A DNA stretch of 64,000 nt from Helicobacter sp. MIT 05-5293 (GTDB lineage: Bacteria; Campylobacterota; Campylobacteria; Campylobacterales; Helicobacteraceae). Positions 18,396-26,684 of the stretch are shown here, in pieces. The notes under the pieces were generated by a model. It worked only from the letters and a program-made list of their open reading frames with translations. It was not told the origin of the DNA and searched no databases. Within the stretch, counting starts at the first letter, position 1, and each line of letters starts with the position of its first letter. The position numbers and the translations under genes are program-made. Location: positions 434,001 to 498,000 of the forward strand of contig NZ_JROZ02000001.1 of the NCBI RefSeq assembly GCF_000765665.2, read 5' to 3'.

Positions 18396-18451
18396 ATACA
18401 ATCATAAAATGAGAAAGTATTTATTTGTAAATTATTATATAGGAGATTTGT

Positions 18452-19243
18452 GTGTTTGTGTATCAAAGCTCGGAAAGTCTTACATTTGCAAATCAACCTG
18501 TATTTTTTGCTGTTACTGATCGTTTCGGAGGAGTGAGCAACAAGCCTTTTGATACACTTAATCTCGCTTATCATGTGAATGATGATAAGACTTTGGTTGA
18601 TATTAATCGTAAGCGTGTTTTGCAAGAAATATCTTTATGCTCTCAATCTCGCTCACCTCTTGCTTCATTATATTATTTGACGCAGATTCATAGTAATAGA
18701 AGCATTGTTTTAGATCAGATGCTTGCAGAATCTCTCCCTCATGCAGATAGTATTCATTTAGGCGAAGCTGATGCGATTATTACTGCACTTCCACAACGAC
18801 TTTGTATGGTAATGGTGGCAGATTGTAATCCTATCTTGCTTTATGATACTTTTCATCATATTTTGGCAGTCGTGCATGCAGGTCGTTTAGGGGTATTTGA
18901 GGAAATTATCCCCCATACTTTGGAGCAAATGTCTGCACTTTATCACACGCAAGCTAAAGATATTTTAATGTATATAGGTCCTTCTATACGAGCGTGTTGT
19001 TATGAAGTAGGCGAAGATGTGAAAAAAGAAGCATTCAAAAAGGGATTTGGGGCTATGATTAATGATACTTCCCGACTTGATTTGATAGCGTGTCTTAAAC
19101 AGCAATACAAACAATTAGGGGTAGCCGATGCTCAAGTTGAGATTGATCCCCGTTGTTCGTGTTGTTCGCCAATGTTGTATTCTTATCGGAGAGAATCTCA
19201 CACAGGTCGATTTGCACTTATCGCAATGCTTCAGCAGCATTGA
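18452..19243 (+). CDS. pgeF: Peptidoglycan editing factor PgeF / polyphenol oxidase family protein
   Basis: This 263-residue protein belongs to the YfiH/PgeF (DUF152, multicopper-oxidase-named) family; the E. coli member removes wrongly incorporated L-Ser from muropeptide precursors. The metal-site residues are seen in LTQIHSNRS, MVADCNPILLYD and VVHAGRLG, with further signatures YIGPSIRACCYEVGEDV and DPRCSCCSPMLYSYRRE. The third site usually reads HAGWRG; here the tryptophan is missing. I take the GTG at 18452 as start because AGGAG is six bases upstream. It is divergent from nrfH and convergent with the MATE gene. Confidence 0.88.
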   Translation: MFVYQSSESLTFANQPVFFAVTDRFGGVSNKPFDTLNLAYHVNDDKTLVDINRKRVLQEISLCSQSRSPLASLYYLTQIHSNRSIVLDQMLAESLPHADSIHLGEADAIITALPQRLCMVMVADCNPILLYDTFHHILAVVHAGRLGVFEEIIPHTLEQMSALYHTQAKDILMYIGPSIRACCYEVGEDVKKEAFKKGFGAMINDTSRLDLIACLKQQYKQLGVADAQVEIDPRCSCCSPMLYSYRRESHTGRFALIAMLQQH

Positions 19244-19292
19244 TTAGAATCGCAATTTAGCCCAAAGCACAAGTTATTTTGACTTATAGAAT

Positions 19293-20651
19293 CTATAATC
19301 GTGCAATATAATGTTTCCATATACCTTTTTTAAATACTATACTAAAGATTGCACCGCGGATAAAAGTTTCGGCACAAATGATGGCAAAAATTAATTCTGC
19401 ATTGAGATTGAATCTTGTGCAAAGCCACATTGGTAAAATACGCAGAATCCAAATGCTTAGGGTGTTTATCCATAGCGAAAGCTTTGTCGCTCCACACCCT
19501 CGCAATGCTCCATCAAGGACAAAAATAGCAATCAAAGGTATTTGTGAGATTCCCACAGCAAGTAAATAATAAAATGAATATCGGATAACTGCAGAATCTT
19601 CGCTAAAGATTTGGGATAATTCTACGCCAAATATACAAAGTAATATACCCAAGATTCCCATTGTGATGCATGAAAGCCATAAAATAGTTTTAACAAACGA
19701 TTCTGCTAAGTCTATGCGTTTAGCCCCAAGCATTTGCCCTACTAAAGCCATTGCTGCGACTTGAAAGCCAAAGCCGGGCATAAGGATAAAGCTCTCTACT
19801 CTTGAGCCGATTTGAAAGCCTGTGATGACTTCTAAACCATAATCTGCCATAAATTTTGTAATAAGTGTCAAAGACAAAATTGTGAATCCTCGTTCAAGCC
19901 CAGAGGGTATGCCGATTTTGAGTGCATTTTTGAGGAAGTTTTGAGAAAAACAAAAGCGTAACTGCAAGTGTTTATGGAATCTGCACAAGATGACCCCTAG
20001 AATCAATGTCTCAAAATAGGTGATTATCATATTGCTCATTCCAGCACCCACGATTCCGTATTGAGCAATGCCTAAAGTAGGGTAACCAAAAATCAAAAGA
20101 TAGTTCAAAAAGATATTTAATAGCGTAGCAAAAATTTTAATATAAAATGCTGTCTTTGTGTCCCCAGTAGCTGAAAGTGCAGAAATAAAAATCGTCTTTA
20201 AAAATAAAGCAGGAATACCACAAAGAATCCATTTGAGATAGAGCATACCAAGTTCTTTGGTCGTCTCTCCCAAGTCCATCCAATCAAAAAAACTCTCACT
20301 CAAAAAACGAGCAAGAAGATAAATGGGTAAAGAACACACCAAGACACCCAGCGTCATCGTGCCAAGAATCTTGTTTGCCTTAGAAATATTTTTTTCTCCA
20401 AAAGCTCTTGAAATTTGTGCGTTTGTGCCAATATAAGCAATTGTTGTCAAGGCAAATAAAAACATCCAAAAATTCATTCCTAGCCCTAAGGCTGCTAAGT
20501 GTTCTTTAGCTGTTTGTGGGTCAGATGAAATTTGTGAAATGAAATACATTCCTATAGCGATATTAAGAATATCAAGTAGAGAGTTTCCGCCTGCAGGAAG
20601 GGCAATTTTTAGGATTTTTCTACTTTTTTGAGAAAAACTATAAGAACTCAT
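19293..20651 (-). CDS. MATE family multidrug efflux transporter
   Basis: The 452-residue integral membrane protein has about twelve hydrophobic helices in two related halves. Sequences such as RKILKIALPAGGNSLLDILNIAIGMYFI at the start and LKIGIPSGLERGFTILSLTL at the beginning of the second half (about residue 240) are typical of the DinF/NorM-like MATE superfamily, which exports cationic drugs or other compounds in exchange for Na+ or H+. The substrate cannot be read from sequence. It is a single gene, convergent with pgeF and upstream of a HIT gene on the same strand. Confidence 0.9.
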   Translation of the reverse strand: MSSYSFSQKSRKILKIALPAGGNSLLDILNIAIGMYFISQISSDPQTAKEHLAALGLGMNFWMFLFALTTIAYIGTNAQISRAFGEKNISKANKILGTMTLGVLVCSLPIYLLARFLSESFFDWMDLGETTKELGMLYLKWILCGIPALFLKTIFISALSATGDTKTAFYIKIFATLLNIFLNYLLIFGYPTLGIAQYGIVGAGMSNMIITYFETLILGVILCRFHKHLQLRFCFSQNFLKNALKIGIPSGLERGFTILSLTLITKFMADYGLEVITGFQIGSRVESFILMPGFGFQVAAMALVGQMLGAKRIDLAESFVKTILWLSCITMGILGILLCIFGVELSQIFSEDSAVIRYSFYYLLAVGISQIPLIAIFVLDGALRGCGATKLSLWINTLSIWILRILPMWLCTRFNLNAELIFAIICAETFIRGAIFSIVFKKGIWKHYIARL

Positions 20652-20710
20652 TTGTAAAACTTTTTGGATTGAATTTTGAGGTTATGATATTTTTTGCAAG
20701 ATTCAAAGCC

Positions 20711-21043
20711 TTATGCTAATGTCGGAAATGCAAGCTTGCCGCCACCAAGTATATGAAAATGCAAATGAGGCACTTCTTGCCCACCATCATCGCCGATATT
20801 GGTAATGACACGATACCCACTTTTATCAAGCCCCACATGTTTGGCGACTTCTTGCGTAAAAGCACAAAGTTCTCCTAAAAGCGTAGGAGAGGCAAGATGA
20901 AAATCTTTAACACAAATTTTAGGAATTGCCAAAATATGCACAGGAGCTTTCGGATTAATATCATAAAAAGCAAGAAAAGAATCGTTTTCAAGCACTTTTT
21001 TGCAAGGAATCTCACCCGCAACAATTTTTTCAAAAATTGTCAT
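20711..21043 (-). CDS. HIT family protein (HinT-like)
   Basis: A 110-residue histidine-triad nucleotide-binding protein, probably a purine nucleoside phosphoramidase or related hydrolase. It has PVHILAIPK and the triad VPHLHFHILGGGKL close to the C-terminus, with the catalytic central histidine. Two adjacent ATG codons are possible; the second (21043) has better spacing from AAAGGAG and fits the family start MTIFEKI. An own -10 box is at 21083-21088. The location next to pheS is shared with H. pylori. Confidence 0.92.
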   Translation of the reverse strand: MTIFEKIVAGEIPCKKVLENDSFLAFYDINPKAPVHILAIPKICVKDFHLASPTLLGELCAFTQEVAKHVGLDKSGYRVITNIGDDGGQEVPHLHFHILGGGKLAFPTLA

Positions 21044-21082
21044 CATTCTCTCCTTTAGATTTTAGTCATCAAAATATCATTT

Positions 21083-21088
21083 ATTATA
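21083..21088 (-). promoter_or_regulatory. -10 element of the HIT gene
   Basis: On the minus strand GCTATAATAA contains a perfect TATAAT about 40 bases before the HIT start codon, inside the divergent region shared with pheS. Confidence 0.5.
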
Positions 21089-21122
21089 GCTTTTTAAATC
21101 TGATAGAATCCATAATTTATGA

Positions 21123-21128
21123 TACAAT
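21123..21128 (+). promoter_or_regulatory. Extended -10 element of pheST
   Basis: TATGATACAATC contains TACAAT preceded by TG and one base. It lies 45 bases before the pheS start. No leader peptide rich in phenylalanine codons and no attenuator is apparent between it and pheS. Confidence 0.45.
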
Positions 21129-21172
21129 CACATATTTGTTTTCTTTGATTTGTATTTAAGAAAGGAAGAGTA

Positions 21173-22174
21173 TTGAAAGAGCAAATACAGGCGTTGGTAG
21201 ATAGGGTAAAAGCAGTGCAGAATCTTTCTGATTTGGAGAATTTGCGCATTGAGGCAATAGGCAAAAAAGGGATTCTTACCCAGCAATTTGCCACATTAAA
21301 GAATCTTGAGGGTGAGGCTAAAAAGGCTTTTGCTAAAGAGATTAACGAGCTAAAAGAACTTTTTGAAAATGCTTTGTCAGAAGCAAAAACACAGATTCTG
21401 CAAAAAGATATTCAAGAAAAACTTGCAAAAGAATCCATTGATGCGAGCTTGTTTAGCACATTGCGTAAAACAAGCTATGGACACCCGATTCATCAAACAA
21501 TGGATAAAATTATCGATTTTTTTGTGGGTATGAATTTTTCACTTTGCACAGGTCCATTAGTAGAAGATGATTTTCATAATTTTGAAGCACTCAATCTCCC
21601 TAAATCACACCCTGCAAGGGATATGGCAGACACTTTTTATTTTAAAGATTCTATGCTTTTGCGCACACATACTTCGCCGGTGCAGATTCGTGCGATGAAA
21701 AGTAAAAGTTTGCCTATTGCGATGATTGCACCCGGAAATGTTTTCCGGAGGGATTATGATTTGACACATTCACCGATGTTTCATCAAGTCGAGGGGCTTG
21801 TCGTGGAGCAAAAAGATAAAGTCAGTTTCGTGCATTTAAAGTTTATCCTTGAGGATTTTTTGCATTATATGTTTGGCGATGTGAAAATTCGTTTTCGCTC
21901 AAGTTTTTTCCCTTTTACAGAACCTAGTGCGGAAGTAGATATTAGCTGCGTATTTTGTGAGGGTGCAGGTTGTCGTGTGTGTTCTCATACGGGTTGGTTA
22001 GAAGTGCTTGGTTGCGGTATTGTCAATCAAAAAGTTTTTGAGGCGGTTGATTATAAAGATGTGAGCGGATATGCTTTTGGTTTGGGTGTAGAGCGATTTG
22101 CTATGCTGATTCACCGAGTCAATGATTTGCGTAGTTTTTTTGAGACAGATTTGAGAGTATTGGAGCAGTTTTAA
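21173..22174 (+). CDS. pheS: Phenylalanine--tRNA ligase alpha subunit
   Basis: PheS is the catalytic alpha subunit of the alpha2-beta2 synthetase that charges tRNA-Phe. After an N-terminal coiled coil (about residues 1-85, tRNA contact) come class II motifs: motif 2 [20 protein letters not shown], then [17 protein letters not shown] and motif 3 [11 protein letters not shown]. The start is a TTG at 21173 preceded by AAGGAAG. The length of 333 residues is normal. It has a cysteine cluster [12 protein letters not shown] (about residue 263), a possible zinc site often seen in this subunit. The stop overlaps the ATG of pheT by one base. Confidence 0.97.
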   Translation: MKEQIQALVDRVKAVQNLSDLENLRIEAIGKKGILTQQFATLKNLEGEAKKAFAKEINELKELFENALSEAKTQILQKDIQEKLAKESIDASLFSTLRKTSYGHPIHQTMDKIIDFFVGMNFSLCTGPLVEDDFHNFEALNLPKSHPARDMADTFYFKDSMLLRTHTSPVQIRAMKSKSLPIAMIAPGNVFRRDYDLTHSPMFHQVEGLVVEQKDKVSFVHLKFILEDFLHYMFGDVKIRFRSSFFPFTEPSAEVDISCVFCEGAGCRVCSHTGWLEVLGCGIVNQKVFEAVDYKDVSGYAFGLGVERFAMLIHRVNDLRSFFETDLRVLEQF

Positions 22175-24576
22175 TGATTTTTACAAAGTATTTGTTATCA
22201 CATTTTATTGATATATCTCATTTAGATATGGAAGAAGTATGTGTTAAGCTTAGCAGTATTGGTTTAGAAGTCGAATCCTCAAATCGCATTTGTATCCCTT
22301 CTAAGGTTGTTGTCGGTAAGGTTATTAGCAAGACTTTGCACCCCGATGCTGATAAACTTAGTGTGTGTCAAGTCGATGTGGGAGATGAAGTGTTGCAGAT
22401 TGTATGTGGGGCAAAAAATGTGCAAACCGAGCAATATGTCGCTGTAGCTCTTGAGGGTGCATTGATTCCACATACAAAAAGCGGCGAACTTTTGATACAA
22501 AAAACAAATTTAAGGGGCGTAGAAAGTTGCGGAATGCTTTGTTCAAGTCAAGAGTTGGGATTGCCTGCGATTAATGATGGCATTATGATATTAGATCAAA
22601 CCGCCGGCAGGTTAGAGTTAGGCAAGGAAGTGGGTCAATTGCCACTTTTTGATGATTATATCATTGATGTTGCCGTAACGCCTAATCGTGGAGATTGTCT
22701 AAGTGTATTGGGTATTGCACGAGAACTTGCGACTTGCTACGACTTGCGTTTAAAGCTTGAGATTGATATGGATAATGTCATTACATTGGGCTTAGGAAGA
22801 GTGTTGCAGATTCTTACTGATGAGAAAATTGATGCGTATTTGCTTTATCGTGTGATTGAAGTCAAACAAGCACATATACCGCTTGATGTCGCTCTTATAT
22901 TGGCTTATAATGGACGCTTAAATAAAGACATAATTCACAATTTCCTTGAATATGGCACTTATATGACAGGTGTGATTCTCAATGCTTACAGACTTAGAGA
23001 TTGTGAAAGTAAAGATTTAGTGCTTGATAATGGTTTGGTTGCTCAATTGCGTATCAAAAAAGATGAAAATGGTTTGGAAGCGGTATTTAGTGATAAAAAA
23101 CTTTCTGTGATTGGCGTGTATCATGGGGATAAAGATTTTGCGACAAAATCAGAAATTTTTATTATCGAAGCAAGTTATGCTAATCCAAATATCATCGCAG
23201 AAGCACTTTATGAACATCGTATTGAAAACGATCCTCAATTGGTTTATCGCACTTCTCGAGGAAGCAATCCCGATTTGGAGCAAGGGATTGATTTCTTATG
23301 TAAAAAAATGGTTGATACTGCCGATGTGTTAGTATATTCAGGCACACATAGTATTATGCAACGCAGTGAAGAGGTCAGTATTAAAACAACCTTTAGAGCA
23401 ATCAATCAAATCATTGGTATACAGCTTGACAGACAAGAGATTGCCTCTATTTTAAAGCGATTAAACTTTAAGCTTGATGTAACTTGCGATGAAAATTTCT
23501 TTATGATTTCAGTGCCTCACTATCGCCATGATATTCATAGTATTCAAGATATTGCCGAAGAAGTGCTAAGAATCTATGGGATTGATAATATCTCTTCTCA
23601 ACCTTTAGAATCTGCAGAAGGTAATCGTCTTGATGAAGTGTATTTTACCTATAAGAATACTCGCAAACTTGCACAAAGATTTATCACTCATCGATTTAGC
23701 GAGTGTATTCATTATGTCTTTACTTCAAAAAGTAAGCTTCAAGCATTAGGTTTGCAAACACTTGATGAGAATCTTGATTTGCTTAATCCTATTACAAATG
23801 AGCTTGACACGCTTCGCACAAGCCTTTTGCCTTCTTTGTTAGATTCTATCAAACGCAATGAGAATCTGGGCTTTAAAAATATCGCATTATTTGAAATCGG
23901 TAGCACTTATACACCAAAACGAGAAGAGAAAACTCAACTTGCAATGGTTGCAAGTGGCTATATTCAAGATGAATGTTATCCGTATATCAAGTCTGCTAAA
24001 TGGGATTTCTTTGCTTTTGCAAATGTGTGCAATGCGTGTTTGGGAGATGTGAGTTTAAAAAATATCAGTGATGAAGATAATGCTAATGTGTTGTTAGAGC
24101 AATTTGGATTCAGTGATACGCGTTTGTTGCACCCTTATCAAAGTGCATTTGTGTATCAAAAAAATCAGCCTATCGGCATTATTGCAAAGCTTCACCCACA
24201 GATAGCGATAGATTTGGATCTCCAAGAGACATTTATTTGTGAAGTGATTCTTGATATGAGTCGTATTTCTCTTGCTCAAGCAAATGAATTTTCGAAATTT
24301 CAAAAGAGTTATCGTGATTTGACTATTCTTATTGATCGTCATATTCCCTTTTATAAGGTGCGTGAAACACTCACACAAGAATCGATACAATATCTCAAAA
24401 ATATTTATCCTATTGATGTGTATTATGATAAGGCATTGGGTGAGCAGATTGCTTTAAGTGTGCGAATGGTGCTTCAATCCGATAAGCACACGCTTCAAGA
24501 ATCTGAACTCAATGCAGTTGTGCAAAATGTGCTTGAGATTTTGCAGGATCGTTTTGGTGCAAAATTACGCGTGTAG
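22174..24576 (+). CDS. pheT: Phenylalanine--tRNA ligase beta subunit
   Basis: PheT supplies editing and tRNA binding. The 800-residue protein has an N-terminal EMAP-like tRNA-binding domain (HPDADKLSVCQVDVG, QIVCGAKNV), then LRGVESCGMLCSSQELGLP, the B3/B4 editing region, B5 with the metal-binding-like YRHDIHSIQDIAEEVLRIYG (about residue 450) and the C-terminal anticodon-binding FDX-ACB domain (KSYRDLTILIDRHIPF). It overlaps pheS by one base. The 146 bases that follow up to tkt hold no gene. Confidence 0.97.
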   Translation: MIFTKYLLSHFIDISHLDMEEVCVKLSSIGLEVESSNRICIPSKVVVGKVISKTLHPDADKLSVCQVDVGDEVLQIVCGAKNVQTEQYVAVALEGALIPHTKSGELLIQKTNLRGVESCGMLCSSQELGLPAINDGIMILDQTAGRLELGKEVGQLPLFDDYIIDVAVTPNRGDCLSVLGIARELATCYDLRLKLEIDMDNVITLGLGRVLQILTDEKIDAYLLYRVIEVKQAHIPLDVALILAYNGRLNKDIIHNFLEYGTYMTGVILNAYRLRDCESKDLVLDNGLVAQLRIKKDENGLEAVFSDKKLSVIGVYHGDKDFATKSEIFIIEASYANPNIIAEALYEHRIENDPQLVYRTSRGSNPDLEQGIDFLCKKMVDTADVLVYSGTHSIMQRSEEVSIKTTFRAINQIIGIQLDRQEIASILKRLNFKLDVTCDENFFMISVPHYRHDIHSIQDIAEEVLRIYGIDNISSQPLESAEGNRLDEVYFTYKNTRKLAQRFITHRFSECIHYVFTSKSKLQALGLQTLDENLDLLNPITNELDTLRTSLLPSLLDSIKRNENLGFKNIALFEIGSTYTPKREEKTQLAMVASGYIQDECYPYIKSAKWDFFAFANVCNACLGDVSLKNISDEDNANVLLEQFGFSDTRLLHPYQSAFVYQKNQPIGIIAKLHPQIAIDLDLQETFICEVILDMSRISLAQANEFSKFQKSYRDLTILIDRHIPFYKVRETLTQESIQYLKNIYPIDVYYDKALGEQIALSVRMVLQSDKHTLQESELNAVVQNVLEILQDRFGAKLRV

Positions 24577-24722
24577 ATTCTCAAATCTGTGGCGGGATCA
24601 TACAAATACCATAGATTCTAAGGTCTCTATTAGCAAGCACAAGGCACAATAAGCTTTATAAATGCTTTTCTTGAATCGTATCAGATATGAGTGCGATTCA
24701 ATATTTTTTTAAGGATATTAAG

Positions 24723-26684
24723 ATGCCAAGAGATTTACCTAAAATCACACTCGAAGATACAGCAATACTCCAAAAAATGTCTCATACATTGCGATTTTTA
24801 TGCGCAGATATGGTGCAAGAAGCTAATAGCGGACACCCGGGTGCTCCTATGGGATTAGCTGATATTGCAACGGTGCTAAGTTTTCATCTTCACCTTTCGC
24901 CTAAGAATCCTCAATGGCTTAATCGTGATAGACTCATTTTTAGTGGAGGACACGCAAGTGCGCTGCTTTATGCTTTGCTGCATTTATGGGGATTTGATGT
25001 GAGTATGCAGGATTTGCGTTCTTTTAGGCAAATACATTCTAAGACGCCCGGACACCCAGAATATCGACATACTCAAGGTGTTGAAATCACGACTGGACCA
25101 CTAGGGCAAGGTGTAGCAAATGCTGTAGGAATGGCTATGGCAAGTAAATACGCACAGAATCTTTACGGGCGTGAGATTTTTGATCATAAGGTGTATTGTT
25201 TGTGCGGTGATGGAGACTTGCAAGAAGGGATTAGTTACGAAGCAGCTTCACTCGCAGGGCATCACAAGCTTTCTAATTTGATTCTGATTTATGATAGTAA
25301 TCGCATTACTATTGAGGGTGATACTAGTGTCGCAATGAGCGAAGATATTGTAAAGCGTTTCAGTGCGCAAGGTTGGAATGTGCTAGAGTGTGATGGACAT
25401 CATTTTGTAGAGATTCACGATACTTTGATGCAAGCTTATGAATCTGTATTGCCAACAATTATTATTGCGCATACTACAATTGCTAAAAATGCACTTTCGA
25501 TGGAAGGAAGTCATAAAGCTCATGGTGCGCCTTTGGGCGAAGAGCTCATATTAAAAGCAAAAGAGGCATTGGGTTTAAGTCAGGAAAAGTTCTTTGTGCC
25601 AGAAGATGTAGCTTTTCGCTTTGGAATGATGAAAGAAAATGGAGAGCTTTGGTATCAGCAATGGCATAAAAACTATGAGAATCTCCCTCAAATCACCAAG
25701 GAACGTTTTGATGCGATGCAATCACCGGATTTTTCACGCATTGTTTATCCGCAATTTAAAGTAGGGGAATCTTTAGCGACACGCGTAAGCAATGGTAAGA
25801 TTCTCAATAGCATTTCTCAAGCAATTGAAGGTTTTATTGGGGGAAGTGCAGATCTTGCACCTTCAAATAATACACAGCTTAACGATGAGGGTGATTTCCC
25901 ACAAGGTAAGAATTGGCATTTTGGTATCAGAGAACACGCAATGGCTGCGATTTGCAATGGTGTGGCAAATTTTGGCTTATTTTTACCCTTTTGCGCAACT
26001 TTCTTTGTTTTTAGTGATTATATGTCGCCGAGTGTGCGTGTGGCAAGCTTGATGAAAACACGGGTGTATTATATTTGGACACATGATAGTATCGGCGTGG
26101 GTGAAGATGGGGCGACACATCAGCCTATCGAGCAATTGAGTCATTTCCGCGCAATGCCAAATTTGAAAGTTTTCCGCCCTGCTGATGCAAACGAAAATAT
26201 TGCGTGTTGGCAAATTGCTCTTGAAAGCCACACGCCTTGCGCTTTTGTATTAAGTCGTCAGAATCTGCCTGTTGTTGCGGAGTATTCTTCTTCACTTAAA
26301 GAGCAGATTCAAAAAGGCGGATATTTGCTCAAATCTTGTGAGAATCCCCATATTACACTCATGGCGAGTGGTAGTGAAGTGGATTTATCGCTAAGAAGTG
26401 CTTATGAACTTGATAAACTTGGCATTAAGACGCAGGTTATCAGCGTGCCTTGTTTTGATTTGCTTCTTGAGCAGCCAAAAGAATACATCAAGACAATGTG
26501 TAAGGATTCTCAAGTTATTGCGATTGAGGCTTCAAGGGGATTAGAATGGTATGCTTTTGCGGATAAAGTGATTGGTATGCAAGGATTTGGCGCGTCAGGT
26601 AAGGGCGATCAGTTGTTTGAACATTTTGGATTTAGTGTTTCGCGTATTGTCAAAGAAGCAAGTGATCAAGTGAGTTGTGAGTGA
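24723..26684 (+). CDS. tkt: Transketolase
   Basis: Transketolase moves two-carbon units between sugars in the non-oxidative pentose phosphate pathway with thiamine diphosphate. Motifs: ADMVQEANSGHPGAPMGLAD near the start, the ThDP motif beginning GDGDLQEG (about residue 155), GSHKAHGAP, and the pyrimidine-domain GIREHAMAAICNG. The ATG at 24723 is chosen (653 residues) as AAGGA is about eight bases upstream; the ATG at 24687 would add 12 residues with no ribosome binding site. The 4-base GTGA overlap with addB indicates coupled translation. Usual length is about 660. Confidence 0.96.
   Translation: MPRDLPKITLEDTAILQKMSHTLRFLCADMVQEANSGHPGAPMGLADIATVLSFHLHLSPKNPQWLNRDRLIFSGGHASALLYALLHLWGFDVSMQDLRSFRQIHSKTPGHPEYRHTQGVEITTGPLGQGVANAVGMAMASKYAQNLYGREIFDHKVYCLCGDGDLQEGISYEAASLAGHHKLSNLILIYDSNRITIEGDTSVAMSEDIVKRFSAQGWNVLECDGHHFVEIHDTLMQAYESVLPTIIIAHTTIAKNALSMEGSHKAHGAPLGEELILKAKEALGLSQEKFFVPEDVAFRFGMMKENGELWYQQWHKNYENLPQITKERFDAMQSPDFSRIVYPQFKVGESLATRVSNGKILNSISQAIEGFIGGSADLAPSNNTQLNDEGDFPQGKNWHFGIREHAMAAICNGVANFGLFLPFCATFFVFSDYMSPSVRVASLMKTRVYYIWTHDSIGVGEDGATHQPIEQLSHFRAMPNLKVFRPADANENIACWQIALESHTPCAFVLSRQNLPVVAEYSSSLKEQIQKGGYLLKSCENPHITLMASGSEVDLSLRSAYELDKLGIKTQVISVPCFDLLLEQPKEYIKTMCKDSQVIAIEASRGLEWYAFADKVIGMQGFGASGKGDQLFEHFGFSVSRIVKEASDQVSCE

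Noticed and set aside
24687-24722. Upstream ATG for tkt
   Set aside because: AAGGA sits before the ATG at 24723, and homology begins there.
24577-24722. Possible small RNA or riboswitch in the gap between pheT and tkt
   Set aside because: No conserved fold, terminator or clear -10 could be recognised; it holds two copies of the common heptamer and nothing else I can support.
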